From the NCBI GenBank assembly GCA_034435635.1, contig DAOTWY010000107.1, forward strand, positions 1-19,939: 19,939 bases of DNA, written 5' to 3'. The stretch comes from DAOTWY01 sp003696565 (GTDB lineage Bacteria > Chloroflexota > Anaerolineae > Aggregatilineales > Phototrophicaceae). The notes under the pieces are model-generated. The model worked only from the letters and a program-made list of their open reading frames with translations. It did no database searches and was not told the DNA's origin. The position numbers were made by a program, and so were the translations under genes. Positions 1 to 8,069 of the stretch are shown here, piece by piece (position 1 is the first letter of the stretch; each line of letters begins with the position of its first letter).

Positions 1-3000
1 TTGGTGGATATACACCCAGTCTAGTTGGAAGGCAACGGTGCTCTGATTGGTCACCCGAACACGATACACTTGGTCAGGAGACGCTGCTGAAATGTTCTTA
101 CAGCCAAAAGACTTCAAGCCGTTTGTACCTGTGGGGATATTTGGACCAGCCGTAGCAGGTGAACATTGAATAGTCCCGTTGTTGAGAATATTCCCTTCAC
201 CAGGATCACCAAAATCGTCATCGTTGTTCAAGTCGATTTCGATACGGATAGCACCGGCACTTGCCTGACCGTTATAGCCCAACACAAATCCATCGCCAGC
301 AAAGGTAAACTCAAATGAGTCGTTGGTTACTACATTGCTGTGCAGTGTAGAGTTATAGGACGCTGCGCTATAGACAGGTGTCCAACTGCCAGAATAACGC
401 ACACCTAAATCCGTGTTATCATATTTCATCCCCGGTAACAGCAATCGCTCTACGACAAACACCCGTACCGTACGATCCGCCGTACCACTGCTTGAACCAC
501 TATCTGCATCAACAACATTGTAAGTAAACTCAAATGTTCCTTCCTGCCCAGCTGGAGCCGCAAATGTGAAGTGTCCATTGGTATCAATTGCACTGCCAAT
601 GACTGACTCAACATAAGCATCACCTGATCCACCTGGGAACAAGTTCGGTGAGTAGCTGACTGCATCGATGGTGTTATAGGTGAATGGGTAATCCACCATG
701 CCAGCATCTGAGAAGCTAACAGAGGATGTACCAATTGTATAGTTCGGGCGCAGGTATTCATCAAGTGTTTCACCTGGACGCATATAGAAGGTCTGGATTG
801 TGCCGGATGCTGTGTCATCGCCATCGTCTTGTGGTGTTAGGCGAATGGTTAGCGTGGCTGGGTCGGTAATACCCGTATTCAGCAAGCCCTCAACTCGATA
901 TGTAAATTGAATGACGTTTTCTAGGCTGCTGATTCCTTGATTATAGAAATTAGCTGGCGGGCAGTATGTCAGGATATAGGTCTGTGGATCATAGGCATAT
1001 GGTTGACCACCGCAGGCATTCAGCGGATTGCGATCATATAATTGCACATTTGGCACAATATACGGCGCGATGGTATATAACTGGAAGCCTTTACGGACAA
1101 ATGTTGCCATATTGACGTTGACAACAGTATCCTCTGTTCCTGTAAAGATAAAGTCACCACCACTTGTACCGCCAACATAGGTATAACTGGCTCCTGCACC
1201 AGTATTATTGTAATATTCGACAGGATCAGGATCAGCCAGCTCATAAGCCCCAATATCAACTGGGTCTGCTAAAGTGTTACTTGTCCAATCAAAGATACGT
1301 GCAGCCCCGCGCACATCGAAATGTGACGGCGGATTGTAGACATATGTCCCACCGATTGCACGGTTGATCGCCGCTGAATAGCCCCCGTTGACCGCTGGGT
1401 TAACAGATGGTGATGGCAACGCTGGATCGTCGATCGTCGGGCGGATGCGGTAGTAATCTTCTGGGCTGTTATCTGCGAAGAAGTAGTAGTCTTCAAACGC
1501 CTCACGCGCTGTTGCAGATGTGCGTAAATCTTGACTTTGGAACAGACTCTCAACACGATTATTATCGGTAAAATAGCTTCCGCTTGTATTGGCATCACAA
1601 TTACCTACCGTCATTTCCGGCGCAATCCAGTTGTTTCGGATGCCGTTTTGATTAGTTGCCGGACCAGGTGTATCACCAATTTGTGTACAACTTAAATTAA
1701 AACCGGATGGCACACGAACAAACTGGGAGTCCACTGTGGAGGGTGATGGATCGTTCAATGTGCTGGCATAGATCAGGTTATTGAAGGCATCAAATCGATG
1801 GTCGCTGATATGCCCAAACGGAGACCCTGTTGCCCCAAACACTAGCACACCACGTGAGTTATCGCCTTCAGGTGCTAAAGGACTGTAAGTCACAGTGTTG
1901 TTGGTAAAGCGAATTTGTGGACCTTGGAATACATGCACAATCGCACGAACGGTATTGGTATCAAACAATGAACTAAAGACCACAACTTCATTGTCATAAA
2001 AATCTACACCAACACCCGATTTTGTTGCCCCTGGGATTGCCGTACCGCCAAGCCATTGGTTGACCGTAATCACACTTTCCGCTTGATTGTTCTCGAAGCG
2101 GTTGTTGAACAGATCAACTTGGCTTTCCTGTACATAGACAATTGGACGGTATCCAGTTGATGTTGAGAATGTTGCACCCGCCGGTGAGACGTTGTTTTCA
2201 AACAGGTTGCGTTCTACTTTCAATTCCCCTGTGCGCCCGCTATTGATAATCAACAACGCGGCGGTGTCATTTGGTGTCGCACTGACGGGCGGCGCAAAGT
2301 TGTCAAATGTATTATCCAAAATGCTGACATATTGACTGTCATGTACTGTGCCAGGATAGTCAAAATTGGTGAACGTGTTATTGCGGATAATCACCGCTTG
2401 GTTTTCATTCGTGCCGTTGGCAGCATCCACGCCAAATGGGGAGACTTCATAAATCTTGAGCTGTGTACTCCCTGCAAACAGATCATCATATAGTGGTGTG
2501 GAACCCTGGAAGTGGAAGCCATCAATGATGACCTGGTTAGCGTTATAAACGACAACCCCACCTTGCGCATTAAACGAGCCGGATGCCGTGACAGCTGCAT
2601 TATTCACCCAGAATCGACTATCAAGATAGGGTGCTGGATCAAGCGCATTATATGCCACCAAGCTGATATTTGACTTTGTTATCTCCAGCGGAGAAACGTA
2701 TTCACCTGGCATAAAGATGATTGTTTGCCCCGCTGTGGCAGCATTAACCGCTTCCCGCATACTGATATATGGCGCACTCAGGGAACCATTGCGCGCTGTT
2801 GTTGGCATGGTCACATAGCCGCTTGCCACATAAATAGGTGCCGGGCTAACTGGCGCATTCTGCGGCGCAATCCCTAAAATCTGCTGTTGGCTCAGGTTGA
2901 AATAAGGATTACCCAACTGTGCCAAACCTGCGCCATACACCGCATCAAAACCAATCGCACCGGTTAGTTGATTTGTCAGATCAGTACCTGTCCCTAAATC

Positions 3001-6000
3001 AATCGCACGAGTCATCAAATAAGCTTCTATGCGTTGTGGACGTTGCGTATTGAAATATGTACTCATGCCAGCATTCGGGTTAGATAGCAACAACGCCGCC
3101 ATACCGGCTACATGTGTGGCTGAGGCAGATGTCCCGCTAAAACCTTGTGGATTATTGCACAGATCAACTTCGTTGTCGTTAAATGTGCCGCTTGTTACGG
3201 TACGAACGTATGTTGGGGCGACAACTTCCGGCTTTACTGTTGGTAAACCGGCATCACGCCCACGTGAACTGCTTGACCAAATTGGATATGGATCAGTTGA
3301 TGTTGGCTGTGGTTGTGCACACACGGCACCAACTGCAATCGCATAATCTGAATTGGCAACGGTTGTCATGCCGTTCGTAATCGCCATGGGCGAAGAGACC
3401 GGGTTATTGTTAACGACAACTGTGCCAACAGAGCCATTTGGTGCGGAAACTGTGATATTTGCTGTATCCGTTCCTTCAATTGTGAGCATCAGTGTACACA
3501 CATCCCCACAGCTTGCTGGAACAATGAATTGATGTTGAGGTTCACCAGTACGAGTTGTACGAGTATCTAGAATGGTTTCTCCGCTAGAGAGCGTAGCGGT
3601 ATAGTTGCGTGTGCCTTCTGGGTTATCTTCCCACCCATATGTGATTGATTGACCAGCGCGGGTGTTAACTGTCACATCTGCCGTGCCGCCGGGCAATGAG
3701 AAAATCCCCGAGCTGCTAGGACCTTGATTACCGGCACTAGCGATGACCACGATATTATTGGTGTACGCTGTTTGAACAGCTAACGTCAACCCCGAATCGC
3801 TGCCTAACGCTGTGTCATCCACTGGTACCAAAATCACATCAGGAATCGGGAAGCCTGAACCGAGAGTCCCAGATGCCGCCGCATTTAGGGCGTTTTTGAG
3901 GTCTGTTGCTGTGCTAACGCGATATAGCCACACATCTGAATTAGGTGCAACATCACACAGCACTTCTAATACATTGGTGCCATGATTGTTACTGCCTGCA
4001 CCATTGATAATGGTTGTTGAACCTAAACAAACGCGGTCATTGGTTGGTAGGCTTGTTGCACCAACAAAACCCGTATCCAGCACCAAGATATCCACACCCT
4101 GACCCAACGCGCCGGCTAAGTGCCAGTCATTCACGCCAATGATATCTAGTGAGTGTGGGACTGTTCCAGTATTGACCACGGTATCCAGTGTTGCATTGGT
4201 GGGGCTGGTGGATACTAACATTGCTGGTGGGTTAACCACGCGCACCTCTGGTAATGCCGCTAATGGCATCACATTTTGAATCGGTAGATATGCCAACACA
4301 TATTCCGATTCCACGTAATCCACCACACCGCCCACAGTTTCAATCAGTGGAACAAGATGCTCACCTGTCAACCCGTCCACTGCCCACACTTCTACATAAA
4401 AGCGATTCGCCTCATCACGCGGCATGAAGTAATTATCCGCGATGGCATAAGCAGCTTCTGGCGTTTCATTCATATAGGTTTCTAGCACGGTAACAAATGC
4501 ACCCGTGAATTTGACCCGCAGTGTGTCATCCAAGGTGAACGGCACGTTCGTTGGCTCAATAGATTCGCCCTGTGGTGTTAGGTCATAAACCGCTACATTG
4601 TCTAACGCGATGACGGATGAGTCATTGGCTGTAAAGTTCAATACCCCAGCAGAGATCGCATCCTCGTCGGTATAGGTTAATTCTTGTACATCATCCACAC
4701 TGAAGGTAATTGTCGCATCAAGCGCGCTCAAGTCAATTTGATACCACGCACCAATTTCACGCGCAGCGGGCACGCTGGCAACCAATTCACCATTACGATA
4801 TAAAGCGGTTTGATCTAATTCAAATGATAGACGATAACCGGTTGTATCTCCCATGCGGAAGTTGATGCTTACACCTGTGGTGCCAACACCATCCACGCGA
4901 TCATCAGACACAATGCTGACCTCGGCACGGATTCGTTGCTCACCGACATAAAGCACATCACTAGGAGCAAGTGTTGTATTAGCTGCTAAAAGTGCGATGC
5001 CGTTTTCCCCGCTAAAGACAATCTCCGCCCCGTCAGAAAGCGTCCAACCGAGCAGTTCTCCATTAAAATCTGTGAACAAGGTAGGCGCATCTTGAGGTTC
5101 TGGCTCCGGTGTTACCTCGGGGTCAATGGTTGGTTCTTCTGTTAGCTCAGGATCAACAGTTGGCTCATCAGTCACTTCAGGCTCAACCGTCGCCTCTGGT
5201 GTTGACTCAGGCGTGATTTCTGGTGTTGTTTCAACAGGTATTTCTGTTGCAACTTCCGTTGGCGTTTCGGTTGGGGCAACTTCTGTTGCGTCTTCCGTAA
5301 CTTCAGGCTCAACCGTCGCCTCTGGCGTTGTTTCAACCGGTACTTCCGTTACATCATCGGTTGGTGATTCAGTTGGGGTAACTTCTGTTGGTTCCTCGGT
5401 CGCTTCTGGCAGAATCACTACCGGCTCTTCCGTCACAACCTCTGTTGGAATAACTGTAGGCGTTGGGTCTTCTGGCAAAGGTGGGATCACAATAACCGGT
5501 GTTTCAGTTTCTGGTGTTGGAACGGGTTCAACCGGTGCCGGAAGTTTTTGGATAAAAATATTGTCTAACGCTACTGTGCCGGTATTATTTGCGCCGGTGC
5601 TAAAAACAATTAACCCTGCTGCAAGCGGGTCAGGATCGTTTACCGTAATAACAGGCGTATTATTTAATGTTACAGTTAGCGCACTGCCGGAAAGTGTCCA
5701 ACTAATTTGATACCAGGTCATTGGTAGTGGTTCAGCAGGTGCATCTAACGACATATACACACCCTGACCTAAGATCAAATCACCTTTGTAGAGCGTTACT
5801 GTTCCAGCTGAGTCAATTTGGAGCGTATATCCCTGCCCATTAACTCGTGCGGCAATATTAGCAACACCGCCATCTGTTAAGCCAACGCTTGCTGCTAAGA
5901 TCATATGATCCCAAAGCAACCCGTTCACTGTAGCTGTTTGAGAAGGCAAGCTAGCCGCCAAATAAACATTATCGCCTTCGGTTGCTAATGCCCAGCCTTG

Positions 6001-6303
6001 GCTCAACAACCATGCTGATGTATCACCATCTTGGAAGTCATTCTGTAAGACGGTGATCTCTACAGGTATTGGTGTTGGCGCAACGGATGTTGGCTGTAGT
6101 GGTATGACGGCAGGGGTTTCTTCAGGTATATCTGCCGTCGCTGTCGGAGAAGCCGGCTCCTCAGTTGGAACAGTAGGCTCCTCAGTTGATTCTTGTGCCA
6201 AAATATGATCAGTGATGCTAGGCATCGCTAAAGTCAGAAGCATGGAAACTAATACCAGCCCTGATAATAAACTCGAAATAAAACGCTTATAAACAGATGG
6301 CAT
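1..6303 (-). CDS. Giant secreted subtilisin-like (S8) protease with stalk and beta-helix; C-terminus off the window
   Basis: The frame is open for 2,101 codons from ATG 6303 to the window edge, so the C-terminus is missing. The start is supported by GGAGGA 8 nt upstream. In order: signal peptide (residues about 1-36, Lys/Arg then a hydrophobic run, cleavage likely after ILA); LamG-like domain (about 80-253); Thr/Pro/Glu stalk (about 254-402); a second similar domain (about 406-577); pro-region (about 580-715); S8 catalytic domain with D743 (LDTG), H774 (NNHGTN), oxyanion N859 (SAGNQG) and S1059 (GFSGTSASATHVAGMAAL); a beta-helix from about 1153 with a DUF1565-like opening, ending at DIGAYEL (1683-1689), a choice-of-anchor Q-type signature; then Ig/cadherin-like sequence. 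Asn-to-Ser spacing is 200 residues against about 66 in subtilisin, so a beta-rich insert sits inside the catalytic domain. It probably acts as an exported surface or extracellular protease; substrate unknown. It is divergent from the histidine kinase. S8 membership is very likely; the flanking domain names are inferred from fold-like patterns. Confidence 0.93.
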   Translation of the reverse strand, partial: MPSVYKRFISSLLSGLVLVSMLLTLAMPSITDHILAQESTEEPTVPTEEPASPTATADIPEETPAVIPLQPTSVAPTPIPVEITVLQNDFQDGDTSAWLLSQGWALATEGDNVYLAASLPSQTATVNGLLWDHMILAASVGLTDGGVANIAARVNGQGYTLQIDSAGTVTLYKGDLILGQGVYMSLDAPAEPLPMTWYQISWTLSGSALTVTLNNTPVITVNDPDPLAAGLIVFSTGANNTGTVALDNIFIQKLPAPVEPVPTPETETPVIVIPPLPEDPTPTVIPTEVVTEEPVVILPEATEEPTEVTPTESPTDDVTEVPVETTPEATVEPEVTEDATEVAPTETPTEVATEIPVETTPEITPESTPEATVEPEVTDEPTVDPELTEEPTIDPEVTPEPEPQDAPTLFTDFNGELLGWTLSDGAEIVFSGENGIALLAANTTLAPSDVLYVGEQRIRAEVSIVSDDRVDGVGTTGVSINFRMGDTTGYRLSFELDQTALYRNGELVASVPAAREIGAWYQIDLSALDATITFSVDDVQELTYTDEDAISAGVLNFTANDSSVIALDNVAVYDLTPQGESIEPTNVPFTLDDTLRVKFTGAFVTVLETYMNETPEAAYAIADNYFMPRDEANRFYVEVWAVDGLTGEHLVPLIETVGGVVDYVESEYVLAYLPIQNVMPLAALPEVRVVNPPAMLVSTSPTNATLDTVVNTGTVPHSLDIIGVNDWHLAGALGQGVDILVLDTGFVGATSLPTNDRVCLGSTTIINGAGSNNHGTNVLEVLCDVAPNSDVWLYRVSTATDLKNALNAAASGTLGSGFPIPDVILVPVDDTALGSDSGLTLAVQTAYTNNIVVIASAGNQGPSSSGIFSLPGGTADVTVNTRAGQSITYGWEDNPEGTRNYTATLSSGETILDTRTTRTGEPQHQFIVPASCGDVCTLMLTIEGTDTANITVSAPNGSVGTVVVNNNPVSSPMAITNGMTTVANSDYAIAVGAVCAQPQPTSTDPYPIWSSSSRGRDAGLPTVKPEVVAPTYVRTVTSGTFNDNEVDLCNNPQGFSGTSASATHVAGMAALLLSNPNAGMSTYFNTQRPQRIEAYLMTRAIDLGTGTDLTNQLTGAIGFDAVYGAGLAQLGNPYFNLSQQQILGIAPQNAPVSPAPIYVASGYVTMPTTARNGSLSAPYISMREAVNAATAGQTIIFMPGEYVSPLEITKSNISLVAYNALDPAPYLDSRFWVNNAAVTASGSFNAQGGVVVYNANQVIIDGFHFQGSTPLYDDLFAGSTQLKIYEVSPFGVDAANGTNENQAVIIRNNTFTNFDYPGTVHDSQYVSILDNTFDNFAPPVSATPNDTAALLIINSGRTGELKVERNLFENNVSPAGATFSTSTGYRPIVYVQESQVDLFNNRFENNQAESVITVNQWLGGTAIPGATKSGVGVDFYDNEVVVFSSLFDTNTVRAIVHVFQGPQIRFTNNTVTYSPLAPEGDNSRGVLVFGATGSPFGHISDHRFDAFNNLIYASTLNDPSPSTVDSQFVRVPSGFNLSCTQIGDTPGPATNQNGIRNNWIAPEMTVGNCDANTSGSYFTDNNRVESLFQSQDLRTSATAREAFEDYYFFADNSPEDYYRIRPTIDDPALPSPSVNPAVNGGYSAAINRAIGGTYVYNPPSHFDVRGAARIFDWTSNTLADPVDIGAYELADPDPVEYYNNTGAGASYTYVGGTSGGDFIFTGTEDTVVNVNMATFVRKGFQLYTIAPYIVPNVQLYDRNPLNACGGQPYAYDPQTYILTYCPPANFYNQGISSLENVIQFTYRVEGLLNTGITDPATLTIRLTPQDDGDDTASGTIQTFYMRPGETLDEYLRPNYTIGTSSVSFSDAGMVDYPFTYNTIDAVSYSPNLFPGGSGDAYVESVIGSAIDTNGHFTFAAPAGQEGTFEFTYNVVDADSGSSSGTADRTVRVFVVERLLLPGMKYDNTDLGVRYSGSWTPVYSAASYNSTLHSNVVTNDSFEFTFAGDGFVLGYNGQASAGAIRIEIDLNNDDDFGDPGEGNILNNGTIQCSPATAGPNIPTGTNGLKSFGCKNISAASPDQVYRVRVTNQSTVAFQLDWVYIHQ
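5095..5545 (-). repeat. Low-complexity Thr/Pro/Glu stalk coding repeats inside the protease gene
   Basis: Imperfect repeats coding for Thr-Glu-x-Pro and Val-Glu-x-Thr-Pro-type units (protein residues about 254-402). Two copies of a 26-bp identical block lie at 5174-5199 and 5300-5325, exactly 126 bp (42 codons) apart, so expansion or contraction would keep the frame. Such acidic Thr/Pro linkers typically act as extended, possibly glycosylated spacers between extracellular domains. The opposite strand carries a long open frame here (5126-5710) only because of this biased composition. Confidence 0.8.
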
Positions 6304-6544
6304 CCAAAAAATCCTCCAGAATGATCTATTGTTGCTTGGTATACCGTTTAACGCTCAAAAATGTTACGGTTAGAATTTATAAATTTTGTCGCTGCTCTTT
6401 TTGCTTAGCGTACTTTTATGATTATATCATGCTGATTTTGCTGATCTATTAAGGTTATCTTTCAAAACATAAACATCTTACGCTGTTACCGTTTCGTAAC
6501 GTATACTGACAACTTATATAAGGAAGCGTATGATAAAAGAATAG
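6304..6544. promoter_or_regulatory. Divergent control region between protease and histidine kinase
   Basis: A 241-bp AT-rich spacer between divergent genes, so both promoters must lie here. Short dyads can be seen: CGTT-T-AACG (6345-6353), ATGAT-TAT-ATCAT (6418-6430) and GTTAC-N6-GTAAC (6485-6500). There is also a direct repeat of TGCTGAT at 6430-6436 and 6439-6445. Such sites suit a dimeric regulator such as an OmpR-family response regulator. I could not pick convincing -35/-10 pairs. The operator role is inference. Confidence 0.4.
6312..6317 (-). promoter_or_regulatory. Ribosome binding site of the S8 protease gene
   Basis: GGAGGA on the minus strand, 8 nt before ATG 6303. It is a near-ideal Shine-Dalgarno and fixes the start of the giant protease directly before a clear signal peptide. 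Confidence 0.8.
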
Positions 6545-8062
6545 ATGCGTTTTGAAGGGGATCATAAAACTGTGAAGCAACATTTTTCCATTCGATGGCA
6601 GTTACCTTTAAGTTATGCTGGGATTGCCTTTTTTGCTGTTGTTATTTTAGGTGTTATGCTGCTGACCTTGTTGCAAAATCATTATAAACAGCAAGAGCGT
6701 CAATTTTTATTGCGCCACGCACAACATGTGAAAAATGCCATTGGGATGGACTGGGCACGTGGGCTACCTTTAGATCATCGGTTGCGTTGGTTATCTCTTT
6801 TGCCACAAACACATATTGAGTTAACTAATCCTGATGGTGAGGTGATCGCTAATTCAGAAGCCCCAAACATGTTTATTATATCTGGGACTATTGCAATAGA
6901 TGATGTTGTGTATTCACCTCAAGACGTACCGTCTATAAACCCCAACCCGCCGATACAATTAAATATCATTCCGTTTAATGATTTGCGACCAGAAAGAATA
7001 CCTGGGGTTACAATTGTTTATGATGAAACATATGGGTTTGAAATTATTGACTCTCCGCTAGAAGTCCGTTTTGAACGTGAATATTCCAGTCAGGTTGTTT
7101 CTATTCCTGTTTACTCGCCACAAGATCAACAATTCTTAGGCACCATTACCGTTTCTGGTGGACCAGCAGTTGGACGGGATGTTCTGAAAAGTGTGACCAA
7201 TGGTTGGCTCATGACCGGAGGCATCGCCGTGTTATTAGCCGCTGGTATTGGGTGGGTTATGAGCAATCGTATTACAACCCCACTCACAGCATTAACGTAT
7301 TCAACCCAACAACTTGCTGCTGGGAATTTATCGATCCGCAGCACGATTGACCGCCAAGATGAACTGGGTATCTTGGCGCACTCGTTTAATCGTATGGCTG
7401 AGCAGATTGAAAACAACATCCAAACACTTAAACGATTTGTGGCAGATGCTGCGCATGAAATTCATACACCGATCACTGCATTGCGCACAAATTTAGAACT
7501 CTCAGTGGAAAACACCCCTTCGCCACAAAATCAGCAAGCATTAAACCAAGTGAAACAATTAGAACGTCTGACGAATGATTTACTTGATCTTTCTCAGATT
7601 GAAAGTGAAACAAACATCTTGTTTGAACCAATAAATTTAGCCAAACTCATGGGGGAACTCAGTGAGATTTATGCATCTCGTGCAGAACAAGCAGACTTAG
7701 AATATGTGCTTATTTTGCCGTCTGAACCGGTTGTTATTTTGGGAAGTTTATCTCGTATACAGCGTGCATTCAGTAATCTGTTAGATAATGCCGTCAAATT
7801 CACACCAGCTGGCGGGCAAATCACCGTTAAGCTCTCTCAAAAAGGTGATGTTATAATCCAAGATACTGGAATCGGAATCCCAAGCGATGATTTGCCCAAT
7901 TTGTTTGAGCGATTTACACGTGGACGAAATGCTGCGCAATATACGGGTAGCGGGCTTGGTTTGGCAATTGTGAAAGCCATTGTTGATCTACATCGTGGGC
8001 ATATTTGGGTTGAAAGCGATTCAACCGGTACACGCATCACCATATCATTCCCACACCCTTGA
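6545..8062 (+). CDS. Membrane sensor histidine kinase, HAMP type, without adjacent response regulator
   Basis: 505 residues with the usual EnvZ/PhoR-like plan: TM1 at about 20-43, an extracytoplasmic sensor region of about 170 residues with no recognisable fold, TM2 at about 221-241, HAMP about 241-293, dimerisation helix with phospho-acceptor H304 (AHEIHTPI), and an ATPase with N-box NLLDNAVKF (411-419), G1 DTGIGI (440-445) and G2 GSGLGLAI (468-475). All catalytic motifs look intact, so it should autophosphorylate. No response regulator lies on either side, so the partner is elsewhere or unlinked. The start is uncertain: ATG 6545 has AAGGAAG 18 nt upstream, rather far. GTG 6572 (nine codons in) has GAAGGGG at a better distance and would remove only MRFEGDHKT. 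It points away from the protease and ends 7 bp from the convergent BTAD regulator. Confidence 0.93.
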   Translation: MRFEGDHKTVKQHFSIRWQLPLSYAGIAFFAVVILGVMLLTLLQNHYKQQERQFLLRHAQHVKNAIGMDWARGLPLDHRLRWLSLLPQTHIELTNPDGEVIANSEAPNMFIISGTIAIDDVVYSPQDVPSINPNPPIQLNIIPFNDLRPERIPGVTIVYDETYGFEIIDSPLEVRFEREYSSQVVSIPVYSPQDQQFLGTITVSGGPAVGRDVLKSVTNGWLMTGGIAVLLAAGIGWVMSNRITTPLTALTYSTQQLAAGNLSIRSTIDRQDELGILAHSFNRMAEQIENNIQTLKRFVADAAHEIHTPITALRTNLELSVENTPSPQNQQALNQVKQLERLTNDLLDLSQIESETNILFEPINLAKLMGELSEIYASRAEQADLEYVLILPSEPVVILGSLSRIQRAFSNLLDNAVKFTPAGGQITVKLSQKGDVIIQDTGIGIPSDDLPNLFERFTRGRNAAQYTGSGLGLAIVKAIVDLHRGHIWVESDSTGTRITISFPHP

Positions 8063-8069
8063 TATAACA

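Noticed and set aside
5095..5545. CRISPR-like spacing of repeats
   Set aside because: Repeats are coding, imperfect, in frame and without unique spacers.
5126..5710. Ser/Val/Gly-rich 194-aa frame on the + strand
   Set aside because: It is the complement of the Thr/Pro/Glu stalk codons of the protease; composition alone keeps it open, and no RBS or domain supports it.
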